NCBI RefSeq assembly: GCF_947496775.1
Contig: NZ_CANMDU010000002.1
Span: 186,001 to 250,000, forward strand
DNA from: an uncultured Maribacter sp.
Lineage (GTDB): Bacteria > Bacteroidota > Bacteroidia > Flavobacteriales > Flavobacteriaceae
Reading direction: 5' to 3'
Length of the DNA: 64,000 bases
Of this stretch, positions 43,413 through 52,439 are shown piece by piece. The position numbers were made by a program, and so were the translations under genes. The notes under the pieces are model-generated. The model searched no databases. It was not told the DNA's origin and saw only the letters and a list, made by a program, of their open reading frames with translations. The first letter of the stretch is position 1. Each line of letters starts with the position of its first letter.

Positions 43413-44465
43413 ATGAGAGCAATAGTAAAGCAATATCATTTAAACTTTAAACGCCCAAGTGGAACTTCTAGGGGAATTTTAACAACCAAAGAAACTTGGT
43501 TTATTATTTTAGAAGAGGCCGGTAAGAAGGGAATAGGAGAATGTGGTATTTTTAGAGGGCTTAGTGTAGATGATGTGCCTGAATATGAGGAGAAATTAAA
43601 TTGGGTAGTGTCTAATATTCATATAGGATTAGAAAAATTACTTAGTACTCTAGAGGCTTTTCCAAGTATTCAATTTGGGCTAGAACAGGCTTTTTTATCT
43701 TTAAATTCAGAAGACAGTTTTTTATTATATCCGTCTAATTTTACAAGAAAAGAGGCTTCTATTGATATAAATGGCCTAATTTGGATGGGAGACGAGAATT
43801 TTATGTTGGAGCAAATTGAAGAAAAATTAAAACGAGGTTTCCGATGTATAAAACTTAAAATTGGAGCTATAGATTTTAAAACAGAGCTCTCTCTCTTAGC
43901 GGCAATAAGAAGAAAATATACGAAAGAACAAATAGAATTGCGAGTAGATGCAAATGGAGCATTCTCCAAAGATATAGCTTTAGAAAAATTGAAAAAACTA
44001 GCAGTTTATGATATTCACTCTATCGAGCAGCCTATAAAACAAGGGAATGTAGAAGCCATGCAGGAATTATGTAAAAATACACCTTTGCCCATTGCGTTGG
44101 ATGAGGAGTTAATTGGAGTGTCTGCTGTAACAGAAAAGGAAAAATTACTACAAATAATAAAACCTCAATACATTATATTAAAACCAAGTTTAGTAGGGGG
44201 GTATAAGGGAAGCGAAGAATGGATTTCTTTAGCAGAAAAGTATAATGTTGGCTGGTGGGTAACAAGTGCATTAGAAAGTAATGTTGGTTTAAATGCAATT
44301 GCACAATGGACCTATACATTGGGTAATAAAATACCTCAAGGATTAGGTACAGGAGCCTTATTTACTAATAATTTTATTAGCCCCTTAGAGGTTAAAGAAG
44401 GGAGATTATTATATGGTAATAGAACTAATTGGAAAGAAAATTTAATTAAAGATTTATGTATATAG
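43413..44465 (+). CDS. menC: o-succinylbenzoate synthase
   Basis: A 350-residue enolase-superfamily enzyme that dehydrates SHCHC to o-succinylbenzoate. The barrel motifs are the catalytic Lys pair in CIKLKIG, Asp in RVDANGAFS, Glu in HSIEQPIKQ, Asp-Glu in ALDEELIG and the second Lys in IILKPSLVGG. The order of metal ligands (D-E-D) is as in MenC; distinction from dipeptide epimerases rests on the neighbouring menE. It overlaps the next gene by 10 bases (ATG 44456 within its end), so the two are coupled. Confidence 0.93.
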   Translation: MRAIVKQYHLNFKRPSGTSRGILTTKETWFIILEEAGKKGIGECGIFRGLSVDDVPEYEEKLNWVVSNIHIGLEKLLSTLEAFPSIQFGLEQAFLSLNSEDSFLLYPSNFTRKEASIDINGLIWMGDENFMLEQIEEKLKRGFRCIKLKIGAIDFKTELSLLAAIRRKYTKEQIELRVDANGAFSKDIALEKLKKLAVYDIHSIEQPIKQGNVEAMQELCKNTPLPIALDEELIGVSAVTEKEKLLQIIKPQYIILKPSLVGGYKGSEEWISLAEKYNVGWWVTSALESNVGLNAIAQWTYTLGNKIPQGLGTGALFTNNFISPLEVKEGRLLYGNRTNWKENLIKDLCI

Positions 44466-45418
44466 AACAGGGTTATAAAGCTAAGGAAGATTTTTGGAGA
44501 TATATAGTTGGTCTTGTAATTATTTTTGTCGGATGGCAGATTATAGGCATGATTCCATTAATGATTGCTTTAGTATCCAAATCAGAAAGTTTAATTACTA
44601 TGCCGAAGGATATTGGTGGCATGAGTTCTCTTTTGGGTTCTAATCTTTTTCTCTTTTTTATGCTTTTGTCTTTTGCATTTGGTTTGGTTGCCACTTTTTT
44701 TTCAGCATCTGTATTACATCAGCAAAAAATAATAGCACTAACAACTTCTAGGAATAAAATAGATTGGAAAAGAGTAAGTTTCTCTTTTTTGCTTTGGGGG
44801 ATTATTTCAGCAGTTTTATTGGGTATAGATGTATTTCTATCTCCGGAAAATTATGTACTTAATTTTAAGTTAGAACCATTTCTTATTTTGGCAATAGTGG
44901 CAATTTTGTTTATACCTATTCAAACTAGTTTCGAAGAATATTTTTTAAGGGGCTATTTAATGCAGGGGATAGGAATTTTGGCAAAAAACAGATGGGTTCC
45001 GTTAGTAATTACTTCTTTGATTTTTGGCCTGCTGCATATAGCAAATCCGGAGGTTGAAAAATTGGGGTACGGTATCATGGTGTTTTATATAGGAACAGGG
45101 TTTTTTCTAGGAATTTTAACTTTAATGGATGAGGGGTTGGAACTTGCTTTGGGGTTTCATGCGGCTAATAACTTAATAACTGCTTTATTGGTTACCGCAG
45201 ATTGGACAGCTTTCCAAACAGATTCTATCTATAGAGACATTTCTGATCCTGAGTTGGGTTTAGATGTGTTTATTCCTATTTTTGTGATTTTCCCAATTTT
45301 ACTTTATATCTTTTCTAAAAGGTATAATTGGATTAATTGGAAAGAAAAATTGACAGGTTCAATACAGTCTAAAGAAGATTTTTTAGAGGAAAATATTTCA
45401 GAAATTGGATTGGAATAA
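44456..45418 (+). CDS. CPBP-family intramembrane metalloprotease
   Basis: A 320-residue membrane protein with about eight helices and the three Abi/CPBP motifs: EE..xR in FEEYFLRGYLMQ (about 161-172), a second in FGLLHIANPE (about 192-201, with His), and GFHAANN (about 236-242). These form the zinc-less glutamate/histidine site of the type II CAAX prenyl protease family. Such proteins process prenylated or other membrane proteins or give immunity to peptides. Here it lies between menC and menE by overlap at both ends, a position that is probably incidental. Confidence 0.93.
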   Translation: MYIEQGYKAKEDFWRYIVGLVIIFVGWQIIGMIPLMIALVSKSESLITMPKDIGGMSSLLGSNLFLFFMLLSFAFGLVATFFSASVLHQQKIIALTTSRNKIDWKRVSFSFLLWGIISAVLLGIDVFLSPENYVLNFKLEPFLILAIVAILFIPIQTSFEEYFLRGYLMQGIGILAKNRWVPLVITSLIFGLLHIANPEVEKLGYGIMVFYIGTGFFLGILTLMDEGLELALGFHAANNLITALLVTADWTAFQTDSIYRDISDPELGLDVFIPIFVIFPILLYIFSKRYNWINWKEKLTGSIQSKEDFLEENISEIGLE

Positions 45419-46469
45419 CATACATTCGGATTTTCAACTAAATGGAGTGGTTGTTTCTAAAAAAGGAATAACTGAATTATCGTGTTATTTAATAAAAGAA
45501 GGAGTAACTTTTGAAAAAGAAATAGGAGAATTTCTGCAACAATGGATCAATGCAACTGAAACTGTCGTAGTGCAAACATCGGGTTCTACAGGAGTTCCTA
45601 AATCTATAGAACTGCAGAAAAAACATATGGTTAATTCTGCTAGAGCTACTGGGGCTTTCTTTCATCTAAAACCTAAAGATTCGGCATTGCTATGCATGTC
45701 GGTAAGTTACATTGCAGGTAAAATGATGTTAGTTAGGGCAATGGTTTTAGGATTGCATTTAACTGCTATTTCAGCAAAATCTAATCCTTTAGAAGGAATA
45801 TCTAGAGCTTTTGATTTCTCGGCTATGGTTCCTATGCAGCTACAGAATTCTTTAGATAAAATTAAAAGTATAAAAACAGTTATTATTGGTGGAGCACCAA
45901 TGTCTTTAACGTTAATAGAGAAAATAAAAGACATAAAAACCAGAGTTTTTGAAACTTATGGAATGACCGAGACCATTACGCATATTGCTTTAAAAAAAAT
46001 AAGCAAGAATTCGGAGAATACATTTATAGCTCTTCCTGAAGTAATATTATCTAAAGACAATAGAGGGTGTTTAGTAATTAATGCACCGCAAATATCAAAT
46101 ATACCAGTGGTTACTAATGATTTAGTAGAGCTACTTTCAGAAACAGAGTTTACTTGGCTAGGTAGGTACGATTCTATTATAAATTCTGGAGGTGTAAAGT
46201 TAATACCAGAGCAAATAGAAGAAAAACTATCGAGCATTATAAAAAATCGCTTTTTTGTAGCGGGGATTCCTGATGAAATTTTAGGTCAAAAATTGGTACT
46301 TCTTATCGAAGGAGAAATAGATACGCTAGAAGTTGTTGGTAAAATAAAACAATTGCCCAATATTGGAAAATACCAAATACCCAAGGAGGCACATTCTGTA
46401 CCTTGTTTTGTATATACCCCAAACGGAAAAATAAATAGGAAGGCTACTTTGGAGAGTCTAAACCTGTAA
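45405..46469 (+). CDS. menE: o-succinylbenzoate-CoA ligase (short form)
   Basis: A 354-residue AMP-forming ligase that activates o-succinylbenzoate before ring closure by MenB. It has the P-loop QTSGSTGVPKSIEL (about 57-70), FETYGMTETITHIAL (A5), LGRYDSIINSGG (A7/A8) and the catalytic Lys in PNGKINRKATL near the end. E. coli MenE has about 450 residues; the flavobacterial form lacks part of the N-terminal half but keeps all core motifs. Start is TTG 45405, which lies inside the preceding gene (14-base overlap). Its end overlaps the convergent carboxylase by 12 bases. Confidence 0.9.
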   Translation: MDWNNIHSDFQLNGVVVSKKGITELSCYLIKEGVTFEKEIGEFLQQWINATETVVVQTSGSTGVPKSIELQKKHMVNSARATGAFFHLKPKDSALLCMSVSYIAGKMMLVRAMVLGLHLTAISAKSNPLEGISRAFDFSAMVPMQLQNSLDKIKSIKTVIIGGAPMSLTLIEKIKDIKTRVFETYGMTETITHIALKKISKNSENTFIALPEVILSKDNRGCLVINAPQISNIPVVTNDLVELLSETEFTWLGRYDSIINSGGVKLIPEQIEEKLSSIIKNRFFVAGIPDEILGQKLVLLIEGEIDTLEVVGKIKQLPNIGKYQIPKEAHSVPCFVYTPNGKINRKATLESLNL

Positions 46470-48086
46470 AACCCCTAAATTAAAGGGCTTTTCAATAGGA
46501 GCATGGTTTGCTGCTTCTATTCCCATGGATATCCATTTTCTAGTATCTAGAGGGTCAATAATAGCATCAGTCCAAAGTCTAGCTGCTGCATAATAAGGGG
46601 ATACTTGATTGTCATACCTTTGCTTAATTTGTGAAAACAATTCTGCTTCTTTTTCTGGAGTTATTGTTTCTCCTTTCTTTTTTAGAGAAGCTTTTTCAAT
46701 TTGTAAAAGCACTTTAGCAGCAGAGTTACCACTCATTACTGCAAGTTCTGCACTAGGCCAAGCTGCAATTAACCTGGGATCATATGCTTTTCCGCACATA
46801 GCATAATTACCGGCGCCATAACTATTTCCTATTACAATGGTAAATTTTGGAACCACAGAGTTACTAACAGCATTTACCATTTTTGCACCGTCTTTTATAA
46901 TTCCGCCGTGTTCACTTTTGCTACCAACCATAAAACCAGTAACATCTTGAAGAAAAACAAGAGGAATTTTCTTTTGGTTACAATTAGCAATAAATCGAGT
47001 AGCTTTATCCGCAGAATCGGAATAAATTACACCTCCGAATTGCATTTCCCCTTTAGTAGTTTTTACTACTTTTCTTTGGTTGGCAACAATACCTACCGCC
47101 CACCCATCTATTCTGGCGTAACCTGTTAAAATGGTTTTACCATAGCCTTCTTTGTATTGGTCAAAGTCAGAATTATCTACTATTCTTTTTATAATTTCCA
47201 ACATATCGTATTGTTCATGCCTAAGAGCAGGTAGTAGACCGTATATATCCTCTGGGTTCTCTTTTGGTTTAAGAGCTTTATCGCGATTATATCCGGCTTT
47301 TTCAAATTCTCCGATTTTCCCCATGATTCCTTTTATGGTATCTAAGGCAGAAGAATCATTTTTTTCTTTATAATCGGTAACGCCACTAATTTCGCAATGG
47401 GTTGAAGCGCCTCCTAAAGTTTCATTATCAATTTGTTCTCCAATTGCGGCTTTAACAAGGTAGCTTCCAGCAAGGAATATACTTCCAGTTTTATCTACAA
47501 TAAGTGCTTCATCGCTCATAATAGGTAAATATGCTCCACCAGCGACACAACTTCCCATAACAGCAGATATTTGGGTAATTCCCATGCTGCTCATTTTTGC
47601 ATTATTTCTAAATATGCGTCCAAAGTGTTCTTTATCAGGAAAAATCTCATCTTGTAATGGTAAATAAACCCCAGCACTATCTACTAAATATATAATGGGT
47701 AATCTGTTTTCCATCGCAATTTCTTGTGCTCTTAAATTCTTTTTAGCGGTAATAGGAAACCATGCGCCAGCTTTAACAGTGGCATCGTTAGCTACCACAA
47801 GGCATTGTTTTCCAGAAACGTACCCCATTTTAATAATGACACCTCCTGACGGGCAACCACCATGATCTTTATACATGCCATCTCCTACTACGGCCCCAAT
47901 TTCTATACTGTTTTTTTTGTCATCTAATAAATAGTCAATACGTTCTCTTGCAGTCATTTTTCCTAGAGAATGTTGTTTTTCTATTCTAGATTTACCTCCA
48001 CCCAATTTTATTTGAGCTAGTTTTTTTCTTAATTCTGATAAAAGTAATTTATTGTGGTCTTCGTTTTTGTTGAAGCTTAAATCCAT
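46458..48086 (-). CDS. Acyl-CoA carboxylase, carboxyltransferase subunit (beta)
   Basis: A 542-residue biotin-dependent carboxyltransferase of the MCC/PCC/GCC beta type. The start includes RIEKQHSLGKMTARERIDYLLDD and the oxyanion motifs VVANDATVKAGAWFP and YLVDSAGVYLPLQ; the C-terminal half has PLVFLQDVTGFMVGSKSE and GNSYGAGNYAMCGKAYDPR. The latter pattern fits methylcrotonyl-CoA carboxylase, a step of leucine catabolism. The biotin carboxylase/carrier subunit is not next to it, so the exact substrate (methylcrotonyl- or propionyl-CoA) is not settled. Its 3' end overlaps menE. Confidence 0.93.
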   Translation of the reverse strand: MDLSFNKNEDHNKLLLSELRKKLAQIKLGGGKSRIEKQHSLGKMTARERIDYLLDDKKNSIEIGAVVGDGMYKDHGGCPSGGVIIKMGYVSGKQCLVVANDATVKAGAWFPITAKKNLRAQEIAMENRLPIIYLVDSAGVYLPLQDEIFPDKEHFGRIFRNNAKMSSMGITQISAVMGSCVAGGAYLPIMSDEALIVDKTGSIFLAGSYLVKAAIGEQIDNETLGGASTHCEISGVTDYKEKNDSSALDTIKGIMGKIGEFEKAGYNRDKALKPKENPEDIYGLLPALRHEQYDMLEIIKRIVDNSDFDQYKEGYGKTILTGYARIDGWAVGIVANQRKVVKTTKGEMQFGGVIYSDSADKATRFIANCNQKKIPLVFLQDVTGFMVGSKSEHGGIIKDGAKMVNAVSNSVVPKFTIVIGNSYGAGNYAMCGKAYDPRLIAAWPSAELAVMSGNSAAKVLLQIEKASLKKKGETITPEKEAELFSQIKQRYDNQVSPYYAAARLWTDAIIDPLDTRKWISMGIEAANHAPIEKPFNLGVLQV

Positions 48087-48135
48087 TCCTGTTTTTTCTT
48101 TAATAGTCTGGATAAAGATAAGGAGTAAAATTGAT

Positions 48136-48143
48136 TACATTTG
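48136..48143 (+). promoter_or_regulatory. -7 element before the Gfo/Idh gene
   Basis: A perfect TACATTTG, 28 bases before the ATG at 48172. No clear -33 element is visible. Confidence 0.4.
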
Positions 48144-48171
48144 ATAAAATTGAAAAATCAAAAAGAGAATT

Positions 48172-49146
48172 ATGATAAAATGGGGGATTCTTGGACCAGG
48201 AAATATTGCTAAAAAGTTTGCTTCTGATTTACGTTTAGTGCCTAATGCACTGCTGTCCGCAGTTGCTTCTAGAGATTTAGATAAAGCAGAAAATTTTGCT
48301 AGAGAGTATAGTGCAGAGAGGGCTTATGGAAGTTATCAAGAACTTTTTGATGATAAAGAAGTTCAGGTGATTTATATCGCAACACCTCACAATAAACATG
48401 TGGATTTAAGTGTAAAAGCAATGAATCATGGTAAGCATGTTTTGTGCGAAAAACCATTAGGAGTTAATGCAAAGGAGGTAAAGGCTATGGTGGCAGCGTC
48501 TAAAAAGAATAACGTTTTTTTAATGGAGGGTTTGTGGAGTAGATTTAATCCGGCTATTAAAAAAGTTAAACAGCTTGTGGACAATGGGGAGATAGGGAAA
48601 CTTAGTTATTTGTATGCAAATTTTGCTTTTTATGGCACAGAAAGAGAAAAAGATAGCCGGTTATTAAATCCGGATTTGGCAGGAGGTTCTTTGTTAGATA
48701 TAGGTATTTATCCTGTTTTTCTTGCTTATTTGTTTTTGGGGAAGCCACAATCAATTTTGGCAACCTCTAATTTTTATGAAACGGGAGTGGAGGTGCAAAC
48801 GTCAATGATATTTAAATATGAAAATGCGCAGGCAATGTTATATTCCGGATTAACTTCTAATTCTCAAACTATTGCTGAGTTTTCCGGTTCTGTTGGGTCT
48901 ATTGTAATTCCGGAAAGGTGGCATGCGGCTCAAGGCTATACAATGCAAATAGAGGAAAATTTAGAAACAGTTTCTTTGCCTACAAAAGGAATTGGTTTTT
49001 CTCATGAAATAGAAGAAGTGCAACATTGTATTATAGATAACAAGATGGAAAGTAATTTATGGACACATGTAAATAGTATTGAACTTGCGGAATTATTAGA
49101 TTCTATTCGTGCAAAAATTGGTGTTGTTTTTCCTTTTGAAGAATAA
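48172..49146 (+). CDS. Gfo/Idh/MocA-family oxidoreductase
   Basis: A 324-residue NAD(P)-dependent dehydrogenase. The N-terminal Rossmann region has GILGPGNIAKKFASDL (dinucleotide-binding), YIATPHNKH and the conserved HVLCEKPLGVNAKEV with the catalytic Lys; the C-terminal GFO_IDH_MocA part contains GGSLLDIGIYPVF. Members act on sugars, inositol or trans-dihydrobenzenediol; the sequence around EKPLG and GIYP is closest to the dimeric dihydrodiol dehydrogenase-like group. Substrate unknown. Confidence 0.94.
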   Translation: MIKWGILGPGNIAKKFASDLRLVPNALLSAVASRDLDKAENFAREYSAERAYGSYQELFDDKEVQVIYIATPHNKHVDLSVKAMNHGKHVLCEKPLGVNAKEVKAMVAASKKNNVFLMEGLWSRFNPAIKKVKQLVDNGEIGKLSYLYANFAFYGTEREKDSRLLNPDLAGGSLLDIGIYPVFLAYLFLGKPQSILATSNFYETGVEVQTSMIFKYENAQAMLYSGLTSNSQTIAEFSGSVGSIVIPERWHAAQGYTMQIEENLETVSLPTKGIGFSHEIEEVQHCIIDNKMESNLWTHVNSIELAELLDSIRAKIGVVFPFEE

Positions 49147-49221
49147 AGTAAGCGTTTCGCATATAAATGTTGGAATTTTTACGATATTTGGAATTACCAA
49201 AAAACTAAACCAAAAAATACT

Positions 49222-49404
49222 ATGGGAATGAATAAAAATACCGTACTGGCGTGGGCAACGTTTATTATGATATTCGTGGGGGTGGCTTTAATAGCACTAG
49301 GCGCTTTTAAATATAGAGAAGTGTCTGGTATAGGTTTTGCCTCAGTAGGAATCGGTTTTTTTGCCATTGCTTGGGTTTTTAACGCCCTAAAAGGTAGAGT
49401 ATAA
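49222..49404 (+). CDS. Small two-helix membrane protein (CAL67264 family)
   Basis: A 60-residue protein with two transmembrane helices (about 8-26, TVLAWATFIMIFVGVALI, and about 36-54, IGFASVGIGFFAIAWVFN) joined by a short loop with KYREVSG. I recognise this as the small conserved flavobacterial membrane protein family named after CAL67264. Function is unknown. It is transcribed in the direction of ettA, which begins 36 bases later, and a shadow frame on the opposite strand (49194-49409) is rejected. Confidence 0.9.
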   Translation: MGMNKNTVLAWATFIMIFVGVALIALGAFKYREVSGIGFASVGIGFFAIAWVFNALKGRV

Positions 49405-49440
49405 TACAAATTTCACACTTTTTCATATTAAAAACATACT

Positions 49441-51132
49441 ATGTCCGACGATAAGAAAGTAATCTTCTCTATGTCTGGGGTTACCAAGACATTTAAAACA
49501 GCAAATACACCAGTTTTAAAAAACATACACTTAAGCTTTTTTTACGGAGCAAAAATTGGAATTTTGGGACTTAATGGTTCTGGAAAATCTACCTTGTTAA
49601 AAATAATAGCGGGAGTAGATAAAAATTTCCAAGGAGATGTTGTTTTTTCTCCTGGGTATAAAGTAGGCTACTTGGAGCAAGAGCCTAAGTTAGATGAGGA
49701 AAAAACAGTGCTAGAAATAGTAAAAGAAGGAGCTGCTGAGACAGTAGCAATATTAGAAGAATACAATAGTATTAATGACCAGTTTGGGTTAGAAGAAGTA
49801 TATTCTGATGCAGATAAAATGGAAAAGTTAATGGCTCGGCAAGCTGTTTTACAAGACCAAATAGATGCTTCTAATGCATGGGAATTAGATACAAAGTTAG
49901 AAATTGCAATGGATGCCTTACGCACACCAGAGCCAGATAAAAAAATAAGTGTACTTTCTGGAGGAGAAAGAAGGCGCGTTGCATTGTGTAGGTTACTTCT
50001 TCAGGAACCAGAAATTTTATTGTTAGATGAGCCTACGAACCATTTAGATGCAGAATCGGTACATTGGTTAGAGCACCACTTGGCACAATATAAAGGTACT
50101 GTTATAGCAGTTACGCATGATAGATATTTCTTAGACAATGTTGCTGGTTGGATTTTAGAATTGGATAGAGGGGAAGGTATTCCGTGGAAAGGGAATTATT
50201 CTTCTTGGTTAGATCAAAAATCTAAACGTTTAGCTCAAGAAAGTAAAACGGCATCTAAAAGACAAAAAACATTAGAGCGAGAGTTAGAGTGGGTTCGTCA
50301 AGGAGCTAAAGGTAGGCAAACGAAACAGAAAGCACGTCTTAAGAATTATGACAAGTTAATGAGTCAAGACCAAAAACAACTAGATGAAAAATTAGAAATT
50401 TACATTCCTAATGGTCCTAGGTTAGGTACCAATGTTATAGAGGCCACGGGAGTAAGTAAAGCTTATGACGATAAATTACTTTATGAGGATTTAAAATTTA
50501 ATTTGCCGCAAGCGGGTATTGTTGGTATTATTGGTCCAAATGGAGCTGGTAAAACTACTATTTTTAGGATGATAATGGGGGAGGAAACTCCTGACAAAGG
50601 AGAATTTGTGGTTGGAGAAACAGCTAAAATTGCCTATGTAGATCAAAGTCATTCTAATATTGATCCTGAAAAAACTATTTGGCAAAATTTTAGTGATGAG
50701 CAAGAGTTGATTATGATGGGAGGAAGGCAAGTAAATTCTAGAGCCTATCTAAGTCGATTTAATTTCTCTGGTAGTGAACAAAACAAGAAGGTAAGTATGC
50801 TTTCTGGTGGAGAACGTAACCGTTTGCATTTGGCGATGACATTAAAAGAGGAGGGTAATGTTTTGCTTTTAGATGAGCCTACCAACGATTTGGATGTGAA
50901 TACATTAAGGGCATTAGAAGAAGGTTTGGAAAATTTTGCAGGATGTGCAGTAGTTATTTCTCACGACCGTTGGTTCTTAGATCGTATCTGTACTCATATT
51001 TTAGCTTTTGAAGGGGATTCGCAAGTATATTTCTTTGAAGGTTCTTTCTCTGATTATGAAGAAAATAAAAAAGCCCGTTTGGGAGGAGATTTAATGCCTA
51101 AACGAATTAAGTATAAGAAACTAATTCGATAA
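49441..51132 (+). CDS. ettA: Energy-dependent translational throttle protein EttA
   Basis: A 563-residue ABC-F ATPase that binds the ribosomal E site and gates the first steps of elongation by ATP/ADP ratio. Both ABC domains are complete: Walker A GLNGSGKST (about 41-49) and GPNGAGKTT (about 364-372), signatures LSGGERRR and LSGGERNR, Walker B LLLDEPTNHLD and LLLDEPTNDLD. The arm (insert after NBD1 Walker A) and the P-site interaction motif linker (SKTASKRQKTLERELEWVRQG) are present. Contrast with the other ABC-F at 12192, which has a degenerate site. Confidence 0.97.
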   Translation: MSDDKKVIFSMSGVTKTFKTANTPVLKNIHLSFFYGAKIGILGLNGSGKSTLLKIIAGVDKNFQGDVVFSPGYKVGYLEQEPKLDEEKTVLEIVKEGAAETVAILEEYNSINDQFGLEEVYSDADKMEKLMARQAVLQDQIDASNAWELDTKLEIAMDALRTPEPDKKISVLSGGERRRVALCRLLLQEPEILLLDEPTNHLDAESVHWLEHHLAQYKGTVIAVTHDRYFLDNVAGWILELDRGEGIPWKGNYSSWLDQKSKRLAQESKTASKRQKTLERELEWVRQGAKGRQTKQKARLKNYDKLMSQDQKQLDEKLEIYIPNGPRLGTNVIEATGVSKAYDDKLLYEDLKFNLPQAGIVGIIGPNGAGKTTIFRMIMGEETPDKGEFVVGETAKIAYVDQSHSNIDPEKTIWQNFSDEQELIMMGGRQVNSRAYLSRFNFSGSEQNKKVSMLSGGERNRLHLAMTLKEEGNVLLLDEPTNDLDVNTLRALEEGLENFAGCAVVISHDRWFLDRICTHILAFEGDSQVYFFEGSFSDYEENKKARLGGDLMPKRIKYKKLIR

Positions 51133-51161
51133 TTAGTTTCTTTCTTATTAAAATAAAAAAA

Positions 51162-51191
51162 GCCTCTAACGGACAAGTTAGAGGCTTTTTT
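51162..51191 (+). terminator. Terminator of ettA
   Basis: GCCTCTAAC and GTTAGAGGC (9 base pairs, 6-base loop) followed by six T, 29 bases after the stop. Confidence 0.92.
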
Positions 51192-51474
51192 AGTTTTAAT
51201 CGGGATATTATTTTCTTACCTATTAAAAGAATGTAATTGTTTAGCGATAGTTTTAAATGTGAAAGTTTTTGTGTGTTTTACTTTTATAGAAGTTGTGGTG
51301 ATAAAGGCGGAATTAATCTAATTTAGGATAAAAGAAAATAAGTGTGAAATAATAAGAACGATAAATAGAATTATTTCTTACCTTCAAAAATCTAAATCGC
51401 GCTTTGCTGCGTATATAAGAGAACAAACAACCAATTTTATAAAAGTTAAACAAGATTAATTAATTTTTTACATT
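51192..51474 (+). other. 283-base region before the coiled-coil membrane protein gene
   Basis: AT-rich. No gene, no clear -33/-7 pair and no RNA structure that I can support. It presumably holds the promoter of the 51475 gene in a less canonical form. Confidence 0.4.
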
Positions 51475-52362
51475 ATGAGTGAATCGAAAAATAACAATGG
51501 TTTAAAAGTTCTAGCAGGACTTTTAGGGGTAATTTTATTAGGTGTTATAATCTATACTGTTAGTCTTTATCAAGAAAAGAAAAAGACAGAAACTGTTCTT
51601 ACCAAAGAGAAAGAATTAGTAGTAGAAGATTTAAACAGCTTAAAATCTGAATACGACAAAGCAATTTTGGAAAGTAATGCAACTAATGAAGAATTAGTTT
51701 CTGCAAGAGATAACATTGCAAAATATATTGATTCTGTTAAAGCTATGAAAGGAGATATTGCGTCTTTATCTAGATATAGAAGACAAGTTAGAGTATTAAA
51801 GGCAGAAAGAGAGCAGTTATTAAAACAAGTAGATTCTCTTACCAAATCTAATACACTTATCGCAATGCAAAGAGATAGTACGTATGTAGAATTGGAAAAA
51901 CAAACAGTTTTTAATGATTCTTTAGTAGTGCAAAATACACAGTTAGCTGATGTAGTTGAAAAAGGATCTGCCTTAAACTTATCTAAATTCTCTGTAGATG
52001 CAGTTAAAGAGCGTAACAGTGGAAAATTAGTATCAACTTCTAGAGCGGGTAGAACAGACAAATTTAAAATCTGTTTTACTGTAGCGGATAATGTTATAGC
52101 AGGCGCTGGCGATAGAGAATTCTTTATAGAGGTGTTAGATCCTCAAGGAAATGTTTTAGGAGAAAGTTATTCTAAAACTAATGACTCTGGTGCTTCTGTT
52201 ACATATAGTAAAGGGACTAGTTTCTATTATGAGAACAAGTCTTTAGATGTTTGTGATTATATAGGTAAGCCTTCTGGAGATTTCCAAAAAGGTAACTATA
52301 TGGTAAACGTTTATGATGATAAATTAAAATTACTTGGAACTTCTAAGTTCACATTAAAATAG
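51475..52362 (+). CDS. Membrane-anchored coiled-coil protein
   Basis: A 295-residue protein with one N-terminal transmembrane helix (about 10-30, LKVLAGLLGVILLGVIIYTV), then a long charged coiled coil (about 33-155, with heptads such as KEKELVVEDLNSLKSEYDKAI and VRVLKAEREQLLKQVDSL). A beta-rich C-terminal domain follows (about 175-295: KFKICFTVADNVIAGAGDREFFIEVLDPQG, GNYMVNVYDDKLKLLGTSKFTLK). I recall similar flavobacterial proteins annotated as hypothetical or, misleadingly, as chromosome-partitioning proteins; the fold of the C-terminal domain is not known to me. It faces the periplasm. A strong shared terminator follows. Confidence 0.85.
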   Translation: MSESKNNNGLKVLAGLLGVILLGVIIYTVSLYQEKKKTETVLTKEKELVVEDLNSLKSEYDKAILESNATNEELVSARDNIAKYIDSVKAMKGDIASLSRYRRQVRVLKAEREQLLKQVDSLTKSNTLIAMQRDSTYVELEKQTVFNDSLVVQNTQLADVVEKGSALNLSKFSVDAVKERNSGKLVSTSRAGRTDKFKICFTVADNVIAGAGDREFFIEVLDPQGNVLGESYSKTNDSGASVTYSKGTSFYYENKSLDVCDYIGKPSGDFQKGNYMVNVYDDKLKLLGTSKFTLK

Positions 52363-52385
52363 TACACACACTATCCATTAATATA

Positions 52386-52420
52386 AAAGAGCCAATCATT
52401 TTTGATTGGCTCTTTTTTTT
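52386..52420. terminator. Bidirectional terminator between the coiled-coil gene and fumC
   Basis: AAAGAGCCAATCA and TGATTGGCTCTTT (13 base pairs, 4-base loop), with T-run on the plus side and an A-rich stretch on the other. It lies between the convergent stops at 52362 and 52440. Confidence 0.92.
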
Positions 52421-52439
52421 ACGTATTATTTTGTAATTC

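Noticed and set aside
44456-45418. CPBP protease as bacteriocin immunity gene
   Set aside because: No bacteriocin-like peptide gene or export system nearby; it is locked between menC and menE by overlaps.
49194-49409. 71-codon minus-strand frame opposite the small membrane protein
   Set aside because: The plus-strand 60-residue protein is a recognised conserved family; the other strand is its shadow.
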